Below, piece by piece: positions 52,105 through 60,219 of a stretch of DNA of 64,000 nt. The position numbers and the translations under genes were made by a program. Every line of letters begins with the position of its first letter. Position 1 is the stretch's first letter. Origin of the DNA: Pseudomonas sp. SJZ074 (GTDB lineage: Bacteria; Pseudomonadota; Gammaproteobacteria; Pseudomonadales; Pseudomonadaceae); assembly GCF_007828215.1 (NCBI RefSeq), contig NZ_VIUE01000026.1:23703-87702 (forward strand). Direction: 5' to 3'. The notes under the pieces are model-generated. The model saw only the letters and a program-made list of their open reading frames with translations. It was not told the DNA's origin and made no database searches.

Positions 52105-52962
52105 TCAGCAGCGCCCTTCCAGAATCGCCGCATAGCCTTCGCGAAAGCTTGGGTAGCGCGGGGTCCAGCCCAGGGCTTTGGCGCGGGCGTTGCTGCAGCG
52201 CTTGCTGCCGGCGCGGCGAACGCTGGCGTCTTCGGCCCATTCGGTGACGCCCATGTAATCGCGCAGCCAGGCCACCACGTCGGCCAGCGCGGCGGGGGCG
52301 TCGTCGACGCCGATGTAGCAGTCGTCGAGGGGTTTGCCCTGGCGATCCGCTTCCAGCAGAAACGCCAGCAGCCCTGCCGCGTCGTCGGCGTGGATACGGT
52401 TGGCGTACAGCGGCGGGTCGATCACCACGCGATAGCCCTGGCGCACCTGGCTCAGCAGCCATTCGCGGCCCGGGCCGTAGATGCCGGTCAGGCGTACACG
52501 GCTGGCCGGGATGCCGCTGTCGAGGGCCAGTTGCTCGGCTTCTAGCATCAACCGACCGGAATAGCCATTGGCCTCGGTGGGCGAGGTTTCATCGACCCAC
52601 TCCCCGGCTTTCTGCCCATACACGCTGCTGCTGGACACGAACAGCAGCCGTTTGGGCTGTTGGCCGTGCTGCTTCAGCCAGCCCAACACATGTTGTAACC
52701 CTTCTATATACGCCGCCCGATAGCCCGCTTCGTCATGGTCGGTGGCGGCGGCGCTGTACACCAGGTAATCCAGCGGCCCGGTCGGCCAGGCGGCTGGGCA
52801 TTGGGCGCTGAACAAATCCCCCGCCACCCCGATAACCCCCGCCGGCAGGCTCGCAACCGAGCGCCGCAAGCCATAGACCTGCCAATGTTCGACCAGCAAT
52901 TGGCTGGCGAGGCGGCCGCCGATATCACCGCAACCGGCGATCAAAACAGAAGAAACGGACAT
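52105..52962 (-). CDS. NAD(P)-dependent SDR/epimerase family protein
   Basis: A 285-residue extended SDR (NAD-dependent epimerase/dehydratase-like) protein. The N-terminal fold VLIAGCGDIGGRLASQLLVE has the GxxGxxG nucleotide motif. The region LLFVSSSSVYGQKAGEWVDE carries the SSS-VYG active-site serine/YxxxK-like area, with YSGRLMLEAE holding a Tyr but with Arg where YxxxK needs further spacing. It is related to YeeZ-type proteins. Its substrate is unknown. It lies upstream of, and divergent from, the exbB gene. Confidence 0.85.
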   Translation of the reverse strand: MSVSSVLIAGCGDIGGRLASQLLVEHWQVYGLRRSVASLPAGVIGVAGDLFSAQCPAAWPTGPLDYLVYSAAATDHDEAGYRAAYIEGLQHVLGWLKQHGQQPKRLLFVSSSSVYGQKAGEWVDETSPTEANGYSGRLMLEAEQLALDSGIPASRVRLTGIYGPGREWLLSQVRQGYRVVIDPPLYANRIHADDAAGLLAFLLEADRQGKPLDDCYIGVDDAPAALADVVAWLRDYMGVTEWAEDASVRRAGSKRCSNARAKALGWTPRYPSFREGYAAILEGRC

Positions 52963-53048
52963 CGAGCTCTCCTCGGGTAAAGCCGCAGACTAGCGTGCGG
53001 AAGAGACGGGCGGCTAGGAATGCAGGAAAAAAAGATACTGTATTACTT

Positions 53049-53077
53049 TTGTTAACAAGAATTACTTGCAATAATGC
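53049..53077 (+). promoter_or_regulatory. Predicted promoter upstream of exbB
   Basis: TTGTTA (53049-53054) and TAATGC (53072-53077) are spaced by 17 bp in an AT-rich stretch (AACAAGAATTACTTGCAATA) ahead of exbB. Iron regulation by Fur is expected for exbBD-tonB, but the spacer matches the Fur consensus only about half, so I do not claim a Fur box. Confidence 0.4.
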
Positions 53078-53148
53078 ACCCCGCTTTTGTTCTCGGCCTC
53101 ACGAGGCCTGGAAGAACATCGACTTCTTTACTCTCAGGTCCGGCCAGC

Positions 53149-54120
53149 ATGAATCGCTCTCTATCCTCCGCTTCGCCAACCAACCGACCTCGCGCCTGGG
53201 GCGCCGTGGCCGCCCTGCTGTGCAGCCTGCTGCTGGCTCCGGCCGCCGCGTTCGCCGACGCCCAGACGCCGGCCACGACCCCAGCCACCGCGCCGGCCGC
53301 CACCCAGGCGCCAGCCGAAGCCGCCGCCCCCGTGGCAACGCCAGCGGTCGGCGAACCGGCCCAAGCCGTGGCAGCCGACGCCCCTGAGGTGCTCGAGGCC
53401 GACAACTCCCTGGGCATGGCCCACGACCTGTCCCCATGGGGCATGTACCAGAACGCCGACATTATCGTGAAACTGGTGATGATCGGCCTGGCGATCGCTT
53501 CGGTCATCACCTGGACCATCTGGATCGCCAAAGGCTTCGAGCTGATGGGTGCCAAGCGTCGCTTGCGCGGTGAAATCGCGGCCCTGAAGAAAGCCGCCAC
53601 CCTCAAGGAAGCCAGCGCTACGGCAGCGAAGGAAGGCACCCTCGCCAACCTGCTGGTGCACGACGCGCTCGAAGAAATGCGCCTGTCGGCCAACAGCCGC
53701 GAGAAGGAAGGCATCAAGGAACGCGTGAGCTTCCGCCTTGAGCGCCTGGTGGCTGCCTGCGGTCGCAACATGAGCAGCGGCACTGGCGTGCTCGCCACCA
53801 TCGGTTCGACGGCGCCGTTCGTGGGCCTGTTCGGCACCGTGTGGGGCATCATGAACAGCTTCATCGGCATCGCCAAGACCCAGACCACCAACCTCGCCGT
53901 CGTCGCCCCCGGCATCGCCGAAGCCTTGCTGGCAACCGCCCTCGGGCTGGTGGCGGCCATTCCTGCGGTGGTCATCTACAACGTCTTCGCCCGCTCCATT
54001 GCCGGCTACAAGGCCCAGGTGTCCGACGCTTCGGCCGAGGTGCTGCTGCTGGTGAGCCGCGACCTCGACCACCAGCCGACCGAGCGCAACTCGCAACCGC
54101 ACATGGTGAAAGTGGGGTAA
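53149..54120 (+). CDS. exbB: TonB-system energiser ExbB (long form)
   Basis: A 323-residue ExbB, part of the proton-driven motor that powers TonB-dependent outer-membrane transport. It has an N-terminal signal-like segment (AWGAVAALLCSLLLAPAAAF) and an Ala/Pro-rich periplasmic extension to about residue 85, which is typical of Pseudomonas ExbB and absent from E. coli. The MotA/TolQ/ExbB domain follows, with helices near IVKLVMIGLAIASVITWTIW and LATIGSTAPFVGLFGTVWGI. The ATG at 53149 is chosen; the frame opens 25 codons earlier. exbD follows after 6 bp. Confidence 0.94.
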   Translation: MNRSLSSASPTNRPRAWGAVAALLCSLLLAPAAAFADAQTPATTPATAPAATQAPAEAAAPVATPAVGEPAQAVAADAPEVLEADNSLGMAHDLSPWGMYQNADIIVKLVMIGLAIASVITWTIWIAKGFELMGAKRRLRGEIAALKKAATLKEASATAAKEGTLANLLVHDALEEMRLSANSREKEGIKERVSFRLERLVAACGRNMSSGTGVLATIGSTAPFVGLFGTVWGIMNSFIGIAKTQTTNLAVVAPGIAEALLATALGLVAAIPAVVIYNVFARSIAGYKAQVSDASAEVLLLVSRDLDHQPTERNSQPHMVKVG

Positions 54121-54126
54121 TCAGCC

Positions 54127-54555
54127 ATGGGCTTGCATTTGAAGGAAGGCGCAGACGACGATCTGGCCGAGAACCACGAAATCAACGTCACGCCGTTCAT
54201 CGACGTGATGCTGGTGCTGTTGATCATCTTCATGGTGGCCGCACCGCTGGCGACCGTGGACATCAAGGTTGACCTCCCGGCGTCGACGGCCAAGCCATCG
54301 CCGCGCCCCGAGAAACCGGTGTTCCTCAGCGTCAAGGCCGACCAGCGCCTGTTCCTGGGCGAAGACGAGGTCAAGGCCGAAACCCTCGGCGCCACCCTCG
54401 ACGCCAAGACCCAGGGCAAGAAGGACACGACGATCTTTTTCCAGGCCGATAAGGGCGTGGACTACGGCGACCTGATGAGTGTGATGGACGCTCTGCGCGG
54501 TGCCGGTTACTTGAAGGTCGGCCTGGTCGGACTCGAGACGGCGCCGAAAAAATGA
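54127..54555 (+). CDS. exbD: TonB-system protein ExbD
   Basis: A 142-residue ExbD. A short cytoplasmic N-terminus leads into the single transmembrane helix with the proton-carrying aspartate, NVTPFIDVMLVLLIIFMVAA. The periplasmic domain ends with LRGAGYLKVGLVGLE. It works with ExbB to transmit proton motive force to TonB. The gene lies 6 bp after exbB, and its stop overlaps the tonB start by 4 bp (ATGA), so the three form one operon. Confidence 0.96.
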   Translation: MGLHLKEGADDDLAENHEINVTPFIDVMLVLLIIFMVAAPLATVDIKVDLPASTAKPSPRPEKPVFLSVKADQRLFLGEDEVKAETLGATLDAKTQGKKDTTIFFQADKGVDYGDLMSVMDALRGAGYLKVGLVGLETAPKK

Positions 54556-55310
54556 TCACGACGCGCCAAAAGCTGACGCGTTACGGTGCTAGTCTGGCGG
54601 TGGTGTTGGGCGTGCATGCGCTCGCCATTGCACTGGCGCTGAACTGGACGTCGCGCCCGCCGATCGAGTTGCCGCCCCAGGCCATGATGGTCGAGCTGGC
54701 GCCGTTGCCGGCCCCGCCACCGCCCGCGCCGCCGAAAGTCGTCACGCCGCCGCGGCCGCCGGAGCCAGTTGAAGAGCTGCCGTTGCCGAAACTCGCCGAA
54801 GCGCCGAAGCCGGAAATCTCCGTGCCCAAGCCGGTCAAGCCCAAGCCGAAGCCTCAACCGCCCAAGCCCAAGCCCGTGGAAGAGAAAAAGCCCGAGCCGC
54901 CGAAGGAAGAGCCGTCGGAGAAGAAGCCGAGCGACACCCAGCCGACCCAGGCCCCGAGCGAAAAATCCGCACAACCGGCCCCTGGCCCGTCGCCGGCGCA
55001 AATGGCGGCCAAGGCCAACTGGCAAGGCACGCTGTTGGCGCACCTGGCCAAGTACAAGAAGTATCCGATGCGGGCCCGGCAGATGAACAAGGAAGGCACC
55101 AACCGCCTGCGCTTCGTGGTGGACGCCGAAGGTAACGTGCTGTCGTTCAAGTTGGTGGACAGCGCCGGCACCGAGTCCCTGGACAAGGCCACTCTGGACA
55201 TGATCCGCGACGCCCAACCGCTGCCCAAGCCACCGGCCGACATGCTGACCAACGGCTCCGTCGAAATCGTGGCGCCGTTTGTGTACTCCATCGAGAAGCG
55301 TCGGCGCTGA
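54552..55310 (+). CDS. tonB: Energy transducer TonB
   Basis: A 252-residue TonB. An N-terminal membrane anchor (YGASLAVVLGVHALAIALAL) is followed by a long Pro/Lys/Glu-rich spacer (about 50-145; e.g. PKPVKPKPKPQPPKPKPVEE) that spans the periplasm. The C-terminal TonB domain (about 160-252) includes KYPMRARQMNKEGTNRLRFV and SVEIVAPFVYSIEKR. It contacts the TonB box of siderophore and other receptors. Its start overlaps the exbD stop. Confidence 0.95.
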   Translation: MITTRQKLTRYGASLAVVLGVHALAIALALNWTSRPPIELPPQAMMVELAPLPAPPPPAPPKVVTPPRPPEPVEELPLPKLAEAPKPEISVPKPVKPKPKPQPPKPKPVEEKKPEPPKEEPSEKKPSDTQPTQAPSEKSAQPAPGPSPAQMAAKANWQGTLLAHLAKYKKYPMRARQMNKEGTNRLRFVVDAEGNVLSFKLVDSAGTESLDKATLDMIRDAQPLPKPPADMLTNGSVEIVAPFVYSIEKRRR

Positions 55311-55317
55311 GCCCCTG

Positions 55318-55450
55318 GCTGTGATCGTTCCCACGCTCCGCGTGGGAATGCCTCAAGGGACGCTCCGCGTTCCAGCTCTGGCGCGCCGCGAGCAGGTGTG
55401 ACGCAGAGCGTCACGGGCTGCCTCGCCACAGATAAATCCCCTCGCCACAG
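55318..55450. repeat. Mixed short palindromic repeats after tonB
   Basis: Several dispersed-repeat motifs are packed here: GTTCCCACGCTCCGCGTGGG (from 55327), GGGACGCTCCGCGTTCC, the hairpin TGACGCAGAGCGTCA, and CCTCGCCACAGATAAATCCC with CTCGCCACAG, related to the repeat at 4659-4686. They fill the 237-bp gap before oxyR and could act as a transcript-end structure. Confidence 0.7.
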
Positions 55451-55547
55451 AAACATTGGACAGTGTCACACCGCGCCCGCAGTCTGATAACGTGCGTCTA
55501 TCGATTGCAGCCGGTATGCTTGGCTCGCAACTTCACGGACGCTCGCC

Positions 55548-56468
55548 ATGACCCTCACAGAATTACGCTACATCGTGACCCTCGCCCAAGAGCAGCACTT
55601 TGGCCATGCGGCCGAGCGTTGCCATGTCAGCCAGCCGACGCTGTCGGTGGGCGTGAAAAAGCTGGAAGATGAGCTCGGCGTGCTGATCTTCGAGCGCAGC
55701 AAGAGTGCCGTGCGCCTGACGCCGGTGGGTGAAGGCATCGTGGCCCAGGCGCAGAAAGTGCTTGAGCAGGCCCAAGGCATCCGCGAACTGGCCCAGGCCG
55801 GCAAGAATCAGCTGACCGCTCCGTTGAAAGTCGGCGCCATCTACACCGTCGGCCCGTACCTGTTTCCGCACCTGATCCCACAACTGCACCGGGTCGCCCC
55901 GCAGATGCCGTTGTACATCGAAGAAAACTTCACCCACGTGCTGCGCGACAAGCTGCGCAACGGCGAGCTGGACGCGATCATCATCGCCCTGCCCTTCAAC
56001 GAAGCCGACGTGCTGACCCTGCCGCTCTATGACGAGCCGTTCTACGTGTTGATGCCGGCCCAGCATCCCTGGACCCAGAAAAAGACCATCGACGCTGGCC
56101 TGCTCAATGACAAGAGCCTGCTGTTGCTCGGCGAGGGCCACTGTTTCCGTGACCAGGTGCTCGAAGCCTGCCCGACCCTGACCAAGGGCAGCGAAGGCGC
56201 CAAGCACACCACGGTAGAATCCAGCTCCCTGGAAACCATCCGCCACATGGTCGCGTCGGGCCTGGGCATTTCGATCCTGCCGTTGTCCGCGGTGGACAGC
56301 CACCACTATGCCCCTGGGGTGATCGAAGTCCGGCCGATGACGGCGCCCGTGCCATTCCGCACCGTTGCCATTGCCTGGCGCGCCAGTTTCCCGCGGCCCA
56401 AGGCCATCGAGATCCTCGCCGACTCGATCCGCCTGTGTTCCGTGGCCAAGCCGCCTTCGGCCAAGTAA
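55548..56468 (+). CDS. oxyR: Hydrogen peroxide-sensing regulator OxyR
   Basis: A 306-residue LysR-type regulator. The N-terminal helix-turn-helix covers HFGHAAERCHVSQPTLSVGV with the linker following. The redox pair is present at Cys199 and Cys208 (GEGHCFRDQVLEAC), which form the peroxide-sensing disulphide. The length equals that of characterised OxyR proteins. Targets in pseudomonads include katA/katB and ahp genes. recG follows after 9 bp, a conserved oxyR-recG pairing in this genus. Confidence 0.96.
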   Translation: MTLTELRYIVTLAQEQHFGHAAERCHVSQPTLSVGVKKLEDELGVLIFERSKSAVRLTPVGEGIVAQAQKVLEQAQGIRELAQAGKNQLTAPLKVGAIYTVGPYLFPHLIPQLHRVAPQMPLYIEENFTHVLRDKLRNGELDAIIIALPFNEADVLTLPLYDEPFYVLMPAQHPWTQKKTIDAGLLNDKSLLLLGEGHCFRDQVLEACPTLTKGSEGAKHTTVESSSLETIRHMVASGLGISILPLSAVDSHHYAPGVIEVRPMTAPVPFRTVAIAWRASFPRPKAIEILADSIRLCSVAKPPSAK

Positions 56469-56477
56469 GCCTCGGCC

Positions 56478-58553
56478 ATGACTGAGCTGTCCAAGGTACC
56501 GGTCACGACCCTCAAGGGTGTCGGTGAAGCCATGGCCGAGAAACTGGCCAAGGTCGGTCTGGAAAACCTCCAGGACGTGTTGTTCCACCTGCCGCTGCGT
56601 TACCAGGACCGCACCCGCGTGGTGCCCATCGGCCATTTGCGGCCCGGGCAGGACGCGGTGATCGAAGGCACCGTCAGCGGCGCCGACGTGGTCATGGGCC
56701 GTCGCCGCAGCCTGGTGGTGCGCCTGCAGGACGGCACCGGCGGGCTCAGCCTGCGCTTCTATCACTTCAGCAATGCGCAGAAGGAAGGCCTCAAGCGTGG
56801 CACCCGCGTGCGCTGTTACGGCGAGGCGCGGCCCGGAGCGTCGGGGCTGGAGATCTATCACCCGGAATACCGAGCCATCACCGGCGACGAACCGCCGCCG
56901 GTGGACGAAACCCTGACCCCGGTCTATCCGCTCACCGAAGGCCTGACCCAACAACGCCTGCGCCAGCTCTGCCAGCAGACCCTGACCCTGCTGGGTCCCA
57001 GCAGCCTGCCCGACTGGCTGCCCAAGGAGCTGGCCCGGGACTATCAACTGGCGCCGCTGGCCGATGCGATCCGCTACCTGCACCATCCGCCCGCCGATGC
57101 CGATGTCGAGGAGCTGGCCCTGGGTCATCACTGGGCCCAGCACCGGCTGGCCTTCGAAGAACTGCTGACCCATCAACTGTCGCAACAACGCCTGCGTGAA
57201 AGCCTGCGTTCGCTGCGCGCCCCGGCCATGCCCAAGGCGCGGGACCTGCCAGCGCGCTACCTGGCCAACCTGGGCTTCACGCCCACCGGCGCCCAGCAAC
57301 GGGTCGGCAACGAAATCGCTTACGACCTGAGCCAACCCGAGCCGATGCTGCGGTTGATCCAGGGCGATGTGGGCGCGGGCAAGACCGTGGTCGCCGCCCT
57401 CGCCGCACTCCAGGCCCTGGAGGCCGGTTACCAGGTGGCGCTGATGGCGCCCACTGAGATTCTGGCCGAACAACACTTCATCACCTTCCAGCGCTGGCTC
57501 GAACCGTTGGGCATCGAAGTCGCCTGGCTGGCCGGCAAGCTCAAGGGCAAGAACCGCACCGCAGCCCTGGCGCAGATCGCCGAAGGCGCACCGATGGTGG
57601 TGGGTACCCATGCGCTGTTCCAGGACGAAGTGCAGTTCAAGAACCTGGCGTTGGTGATCATCGACGAACAACACCGCTTCGGCGTGCAACAACGCCTGGC
57701 CCTGCGCCAGAAAGGCGTGGGCGGGCGCATGTGCCCGCATCAGTTGATCATGACCGCCACGCCGATTCCGCGGACCCTGGCCATGAGCGCCTACGCCGAC
57801 CTCGACACCTCGATTCTCGACGAACTGCCCCCCGGGCGTACCCCGGTCAATACCGTGCTGGTCACCGACACCCGGCGGGTCGAGGTGATCGAGCGGGTGC
57901 GCAGCGCCTGTGCCGAAGGTCGGCAGGCCTACTGGGTCTGCACGTTGATCGAAGAGTCGGAAGAGCTGACCTGCCAGGCCGCGCAAAGTACCTATGAAGA
58001 CCTTACCGCCGCCCTTGGTGAGTTGAAGGTCGGGTTGATCCACGGCCGCATGAAACCCGCCGAGAAGGCCGCCGTCATGGCCGAATTCAAGGCCGGTGCC
58101 CTGCAGTTGCTGGTCGCCACCACGGTAATCGAAGTCGGCGTGGACGTGCCCAACGCCAGCCTGATGATTATCGAAAACCCCGAGCGCCTGGGCCTCGCGC
58201 AGCTGCACCAGCTACGCGGCCGGGTTGGCCGGGGCAGCGCCGCCAGTCATTGCGTGCTGCTGTATCATCCGCCGCTGTCGCAGATCGGCCGCCAGCGCCT
58301 GGGTATCATGCGTGAAACCAATGACGGCTTCGTCATCGCCGAAAAAGACCTCGAGTTGCGCGGTCCCGGTGAAATGCTCGGCACGCGCCAGACTGGTCTG
58401 CTTCAATTCAAGGTAGCCGACCTGATGCGCGACGCCGATCTGCTTCCTGCGGTACGCGACGCCGCCCAGGCTCTGCTGGAACGCTGGCCCGACCATGTCA
58501 GCCCACTGCTGGACCGTTGGCTGCGCCACGGGCAGCAATACGGCCAAGTGTGA
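56478..58553 (+). CDS. recG: ATP-dependent DNA helicase RecG
   Basis: A 691-residue helicase that remodels stalled replication forks and branched DNA. The N-terminal wedge/OB domain holds LPLRYQDRTRVVPIGHLRPG. The motor has Walker A IQGDVGAGKTVVAALAALQA near residue 295, the DEQH box IIDEQHRFGVQQR and motif VI LHQLRGRVGRGSAASHCVLL. Length and motif order agree with E. coli RecG. It starts 9 bp after oxyR. Confidence 0.97.
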   Translation: MTELSKVPVTTLKGVGEAMAEKLAKVGLENLQDVLFHLPLRYQDRTRVVPIGHLRPGQDAVIEGTVSGADVVMGRRRSLVVRLQDGTGGLSLRFYHFSNAQKEGLKRGTRVRCYGEARPGASGLEIYHPEYRAITGDEPPPVDETLTPVYPLTEGLTQQRLRQLCQQTLTLLGPSSLPDWLPKELARDYQLAPLADAIRYLHHPPADADVEELALGHHWAQHRLAFEELLTHQLSQQRLRESLRSLRAPAMPKARDLPARYLANLGFTPTGAQQRVGNEIAYDLSQPEPMLRLIQGDVGAGKTVVAALAALQALEAGYQVALMAPTEILAEQHFITFQRWLEPLGIEVAWLAGKLKGKNRTAALAQIAEGAPMVVGTHALFQDEVQFKNLALVIIDEQHRFGVQQRLALRQKGVGGRMCPHQLIMTATPIPRTLAMSAYADLDTSILDELPPGRTPVNTVLVTDTRRVEVIERVRSACAEGRQAYWVCTLIEESEELTCQAAQSTYEDLTAALGELKVGLIHGRMKPAEKAAVMAEFKAGALQLLVATTVIEVGVDVPNASLMIIENPERLGLAQLHQLRGRVGRGSAASHCVLLYHPPLSQIGRQRLGIMRETNDGFVIAEKDLELRGPGEMLGTRQTGLLQFKVADLMRDADLLPAVRDAAQALLERWPDHVSPLLDRWLRHGQQYGQV

Positions 58554-58632
58554 GCACGCTCGCAGTTTCCGGGCGCACCTGCGTCAGCAAGCTGGTTATA
58601 CTGCTGCACTTGTAGGAAAACGGATACAGACC

Positions 58633-60030
58633 ATGACTGAAGCTGCCCTCGCCCCCGAAATTCCGCACGCTCCGTCAGTGATTCGGCAGTTGCTCGAGAA
58701 ATTAGACATCGGCTTTGACGAAGTGATCGAGCGACCGAGCCTGAACCCCGCCCGCAAGGTGCAGGCGGTTCTGCTGCACGACGCCGTCGGCGCGCTCATG
58801 GTGTTGTTTCCACAAAGCCAGCTCCTGGACCTCAACCGCCTGGCAGAACTTACCGGTCGCAAACTCACGGCGGTACCGACCGAACGCCTGGAGCGCATGC
58901 TCGGCAAACACAACCTGAGCCTGCTGCCCGGCCTGCCGGCACTGACCAGCTCGCCGTGCCTGTACGAAGAAAGCCTGCTGCGCGAACCGAAGCTGCTGAT
59001 CCACTCAGGCGAGCCGGGGGTGCTGCTGGAAGTCACCAGCGAGGCCTTCAAGAGCATGCTTACCAAGGCCAGCGCCGCGACGTTCGGCGAGCCCATAAGC
59101 AATATCACCCCCAACCTGGACCGCCCGCACGACGACCGCGCGGAAATCACCCAGGCCATGCAGGCCTTCACCGCGCGCCGGATCCAGCAACGGCTGGAAG
59201 AAACCATCGAGATCCCGCCGCTGGCGGAAACCGCGCAAAAAATCATCAAGCTGCGGGTCGATCCCGACGCCACCATCGATGACATCACCGGAGTCGTCGA
59301 AACCGACCCGGCCCTGGCCGCGCAGGTGGTGAGCTGGGCCGCGTCGCCGTACTACGCCTCGCCGGGCAAGATCCGTTCGGTGGAAGACGCCATCGTCCGG
59401 GTGCTGGGTTTCGACCTGGTGATCAACCTGGCGCTGGGCCTGGCCCTGGGCAAGACCCTGAGCCTGCCCAAGGACCACCCGCAACACGCCACGCCGTATT
59501 GGCAGCAGTCGATCTACACCGCCGCCGTCATCGAAGGCCTGACCCGTGCCATGCCCCGCGCCCAGCGCCCGGAAGGCGGCCTGACGTACCTGTCCGGCCT
59601 GCTGCACAACTTCGGCTACTTGCTGCTGGCCCACGTGTTCCCACCGCACCTCTCGCTGATCTGCCGCCACCTGGAGGTCAACCCGCACCTGTGCCACAGC
59701 TACGTGGAGCAGCACCTGCTAGGCATCAGCCGCGAACAGATCGGCGCCTGGCTGATGCGCTATTGGGACATGCCCGACGAACTGGCCACCGCCCTGCGCT
59801 TCCAGCACGACCCGCACTATGATGGCGAGTACGCCGCCTATCCGAACCTGGTGTGCCTGGCCGTGCGCCTGCTGCGAGCCCGTAGCGTCGGCTCCGGCCC
59901 GGACGAAGAAATTCCCGATGCGCTGCTTGAGCGTGTGGGTTTGACGCGGGAGAAGGCTAACGACGTGGTCAGCAAAGTGCTGGAAGCTGAAGTGTTGTTG
60001 CGGGAGTTGGCTTCGCAGTTTCATGGTTGA
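58633..60030 (+). CDS. HDOD domain protein with N-terminal YbaK-like domain
   Basis: A 465-residue two-domain protein. Residues about 10-150 resemble the YbaK/aminoacyl-tRNA deacylase fold (LLEKLDIGFDEVIERPSLNP; AELTGRKLTAVPTERLERML). Residues about 190-400 form an HDOD domain (IPPLAETAQKIIKLRVDPDA; VVETDPALAAQVVSWAASPY; LLHNFGYLLLAHVFPPHLS), a degenerate HD fold common in signalling. The ATG at 58633 is chosen; the frame runs back into recG. The same gene follows recG in P. aeruginosa as I recall. Function is not known; a signalling scaffold is the usual assumption. Confidence 0.88.
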   Translation: MTEAALAPEIPHAPSVIRQLLEKLDIGFDEVIERPSLNPARKVQAVLLHDAVGALMVLFPQSQLLDLNRLAELTGRKLTAVPTERLERMLGKHNLSLLPGLPALTSSPCLYEESLLREPKLLIHSGEPGVLLEVTSEAFKSMLTKASAATFGEPISNITPNLDRPHDDRAEITQAMQAFTARRIQQRLEETIEIPPLAETAQKIIKLRVDPDATIDDITGVVETDPALAAQVVSWAASPYYASPGKIRSVEDAIVRVLGFDLVINLALGLALGKTLSLPKDHPQHATPYWQQSIYTAAVIEGLTRAMPRAQRPEGGLTYLSGLLHNFGYLLLAHVFPPHLSLICRHLEVNPHLCHSYVEQHLLGISREQIGAWLMRYWDMPDELATALRFQHDPHYDGEYAAYPNLVCLAVRLLRARSVGSGPDEEIPDALLERVGLTREKANDVVSKVLEAEVLLRELASQFHG

Positions 60031-60033
60031 ATA

Positions 60034-60069
60034 CCGCTCTCATTGGGTTTTCCAGCCCAGTGAGAGCGG
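60034..60069. repeat. 14-bp perfect-but-one hairpin
   Basis: CCGCTCTCATTGGG (60034-60047) pairs with CCCAGTGAGAGCGG (60056-60069) over 14 bp with one G-T pair. No T-run follows. It lies just after the HDOD gene and may be a transcript-end structure or a dispersed repeat. Confidence 0.65.
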
Positions 60070-60098
60070 CTTCGCTCGCAAGAGGTACCGCAGGCGGT

Positions 60099-60182
60099 TT
60101 AACCCAAGTAACGTAGAATCCACTCATATCCGGAGCCACCGACGACTTCAAAACCACTGATCACGATCCGTTCATCTGTCAT
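60099..60182 (-). pseudogene. 3' remnant of a delta-60 repeat gene
   Basis: Read on the minus strand this gives MTDERIVISGFEVVGGSGYE then WILRYLG and a stop, closely parallel to the C-terminus of the neighbouring gene (MSDGRIVVCG ... GSWIVRYLV). The frame is closed by a stop three codons upstream, and no 5' portion is visible. It is best read as the tail of a second, largely deleted copy lying downstream of the intact gene. Confidence 0.7.
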
Positions 60183-60219
60183 GATTACCTAGTGGGCGAA
60201 TCATGATTTTTCTGAGCAC

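Noticed and set aside
53049..53077. Fur box in front of exbB
   Set aside because: Only about half of the 19-bp consensus positions match, which is no better than expected for an AT-rich stretch.
55563..58208. An 881-codon open frame on the minus strand
   Set aside because: It is antisense to oxyR and recG, both certain genes, and its His/Gly/Gln-rich composition is typical of shadow frames in GC-rich DNA.
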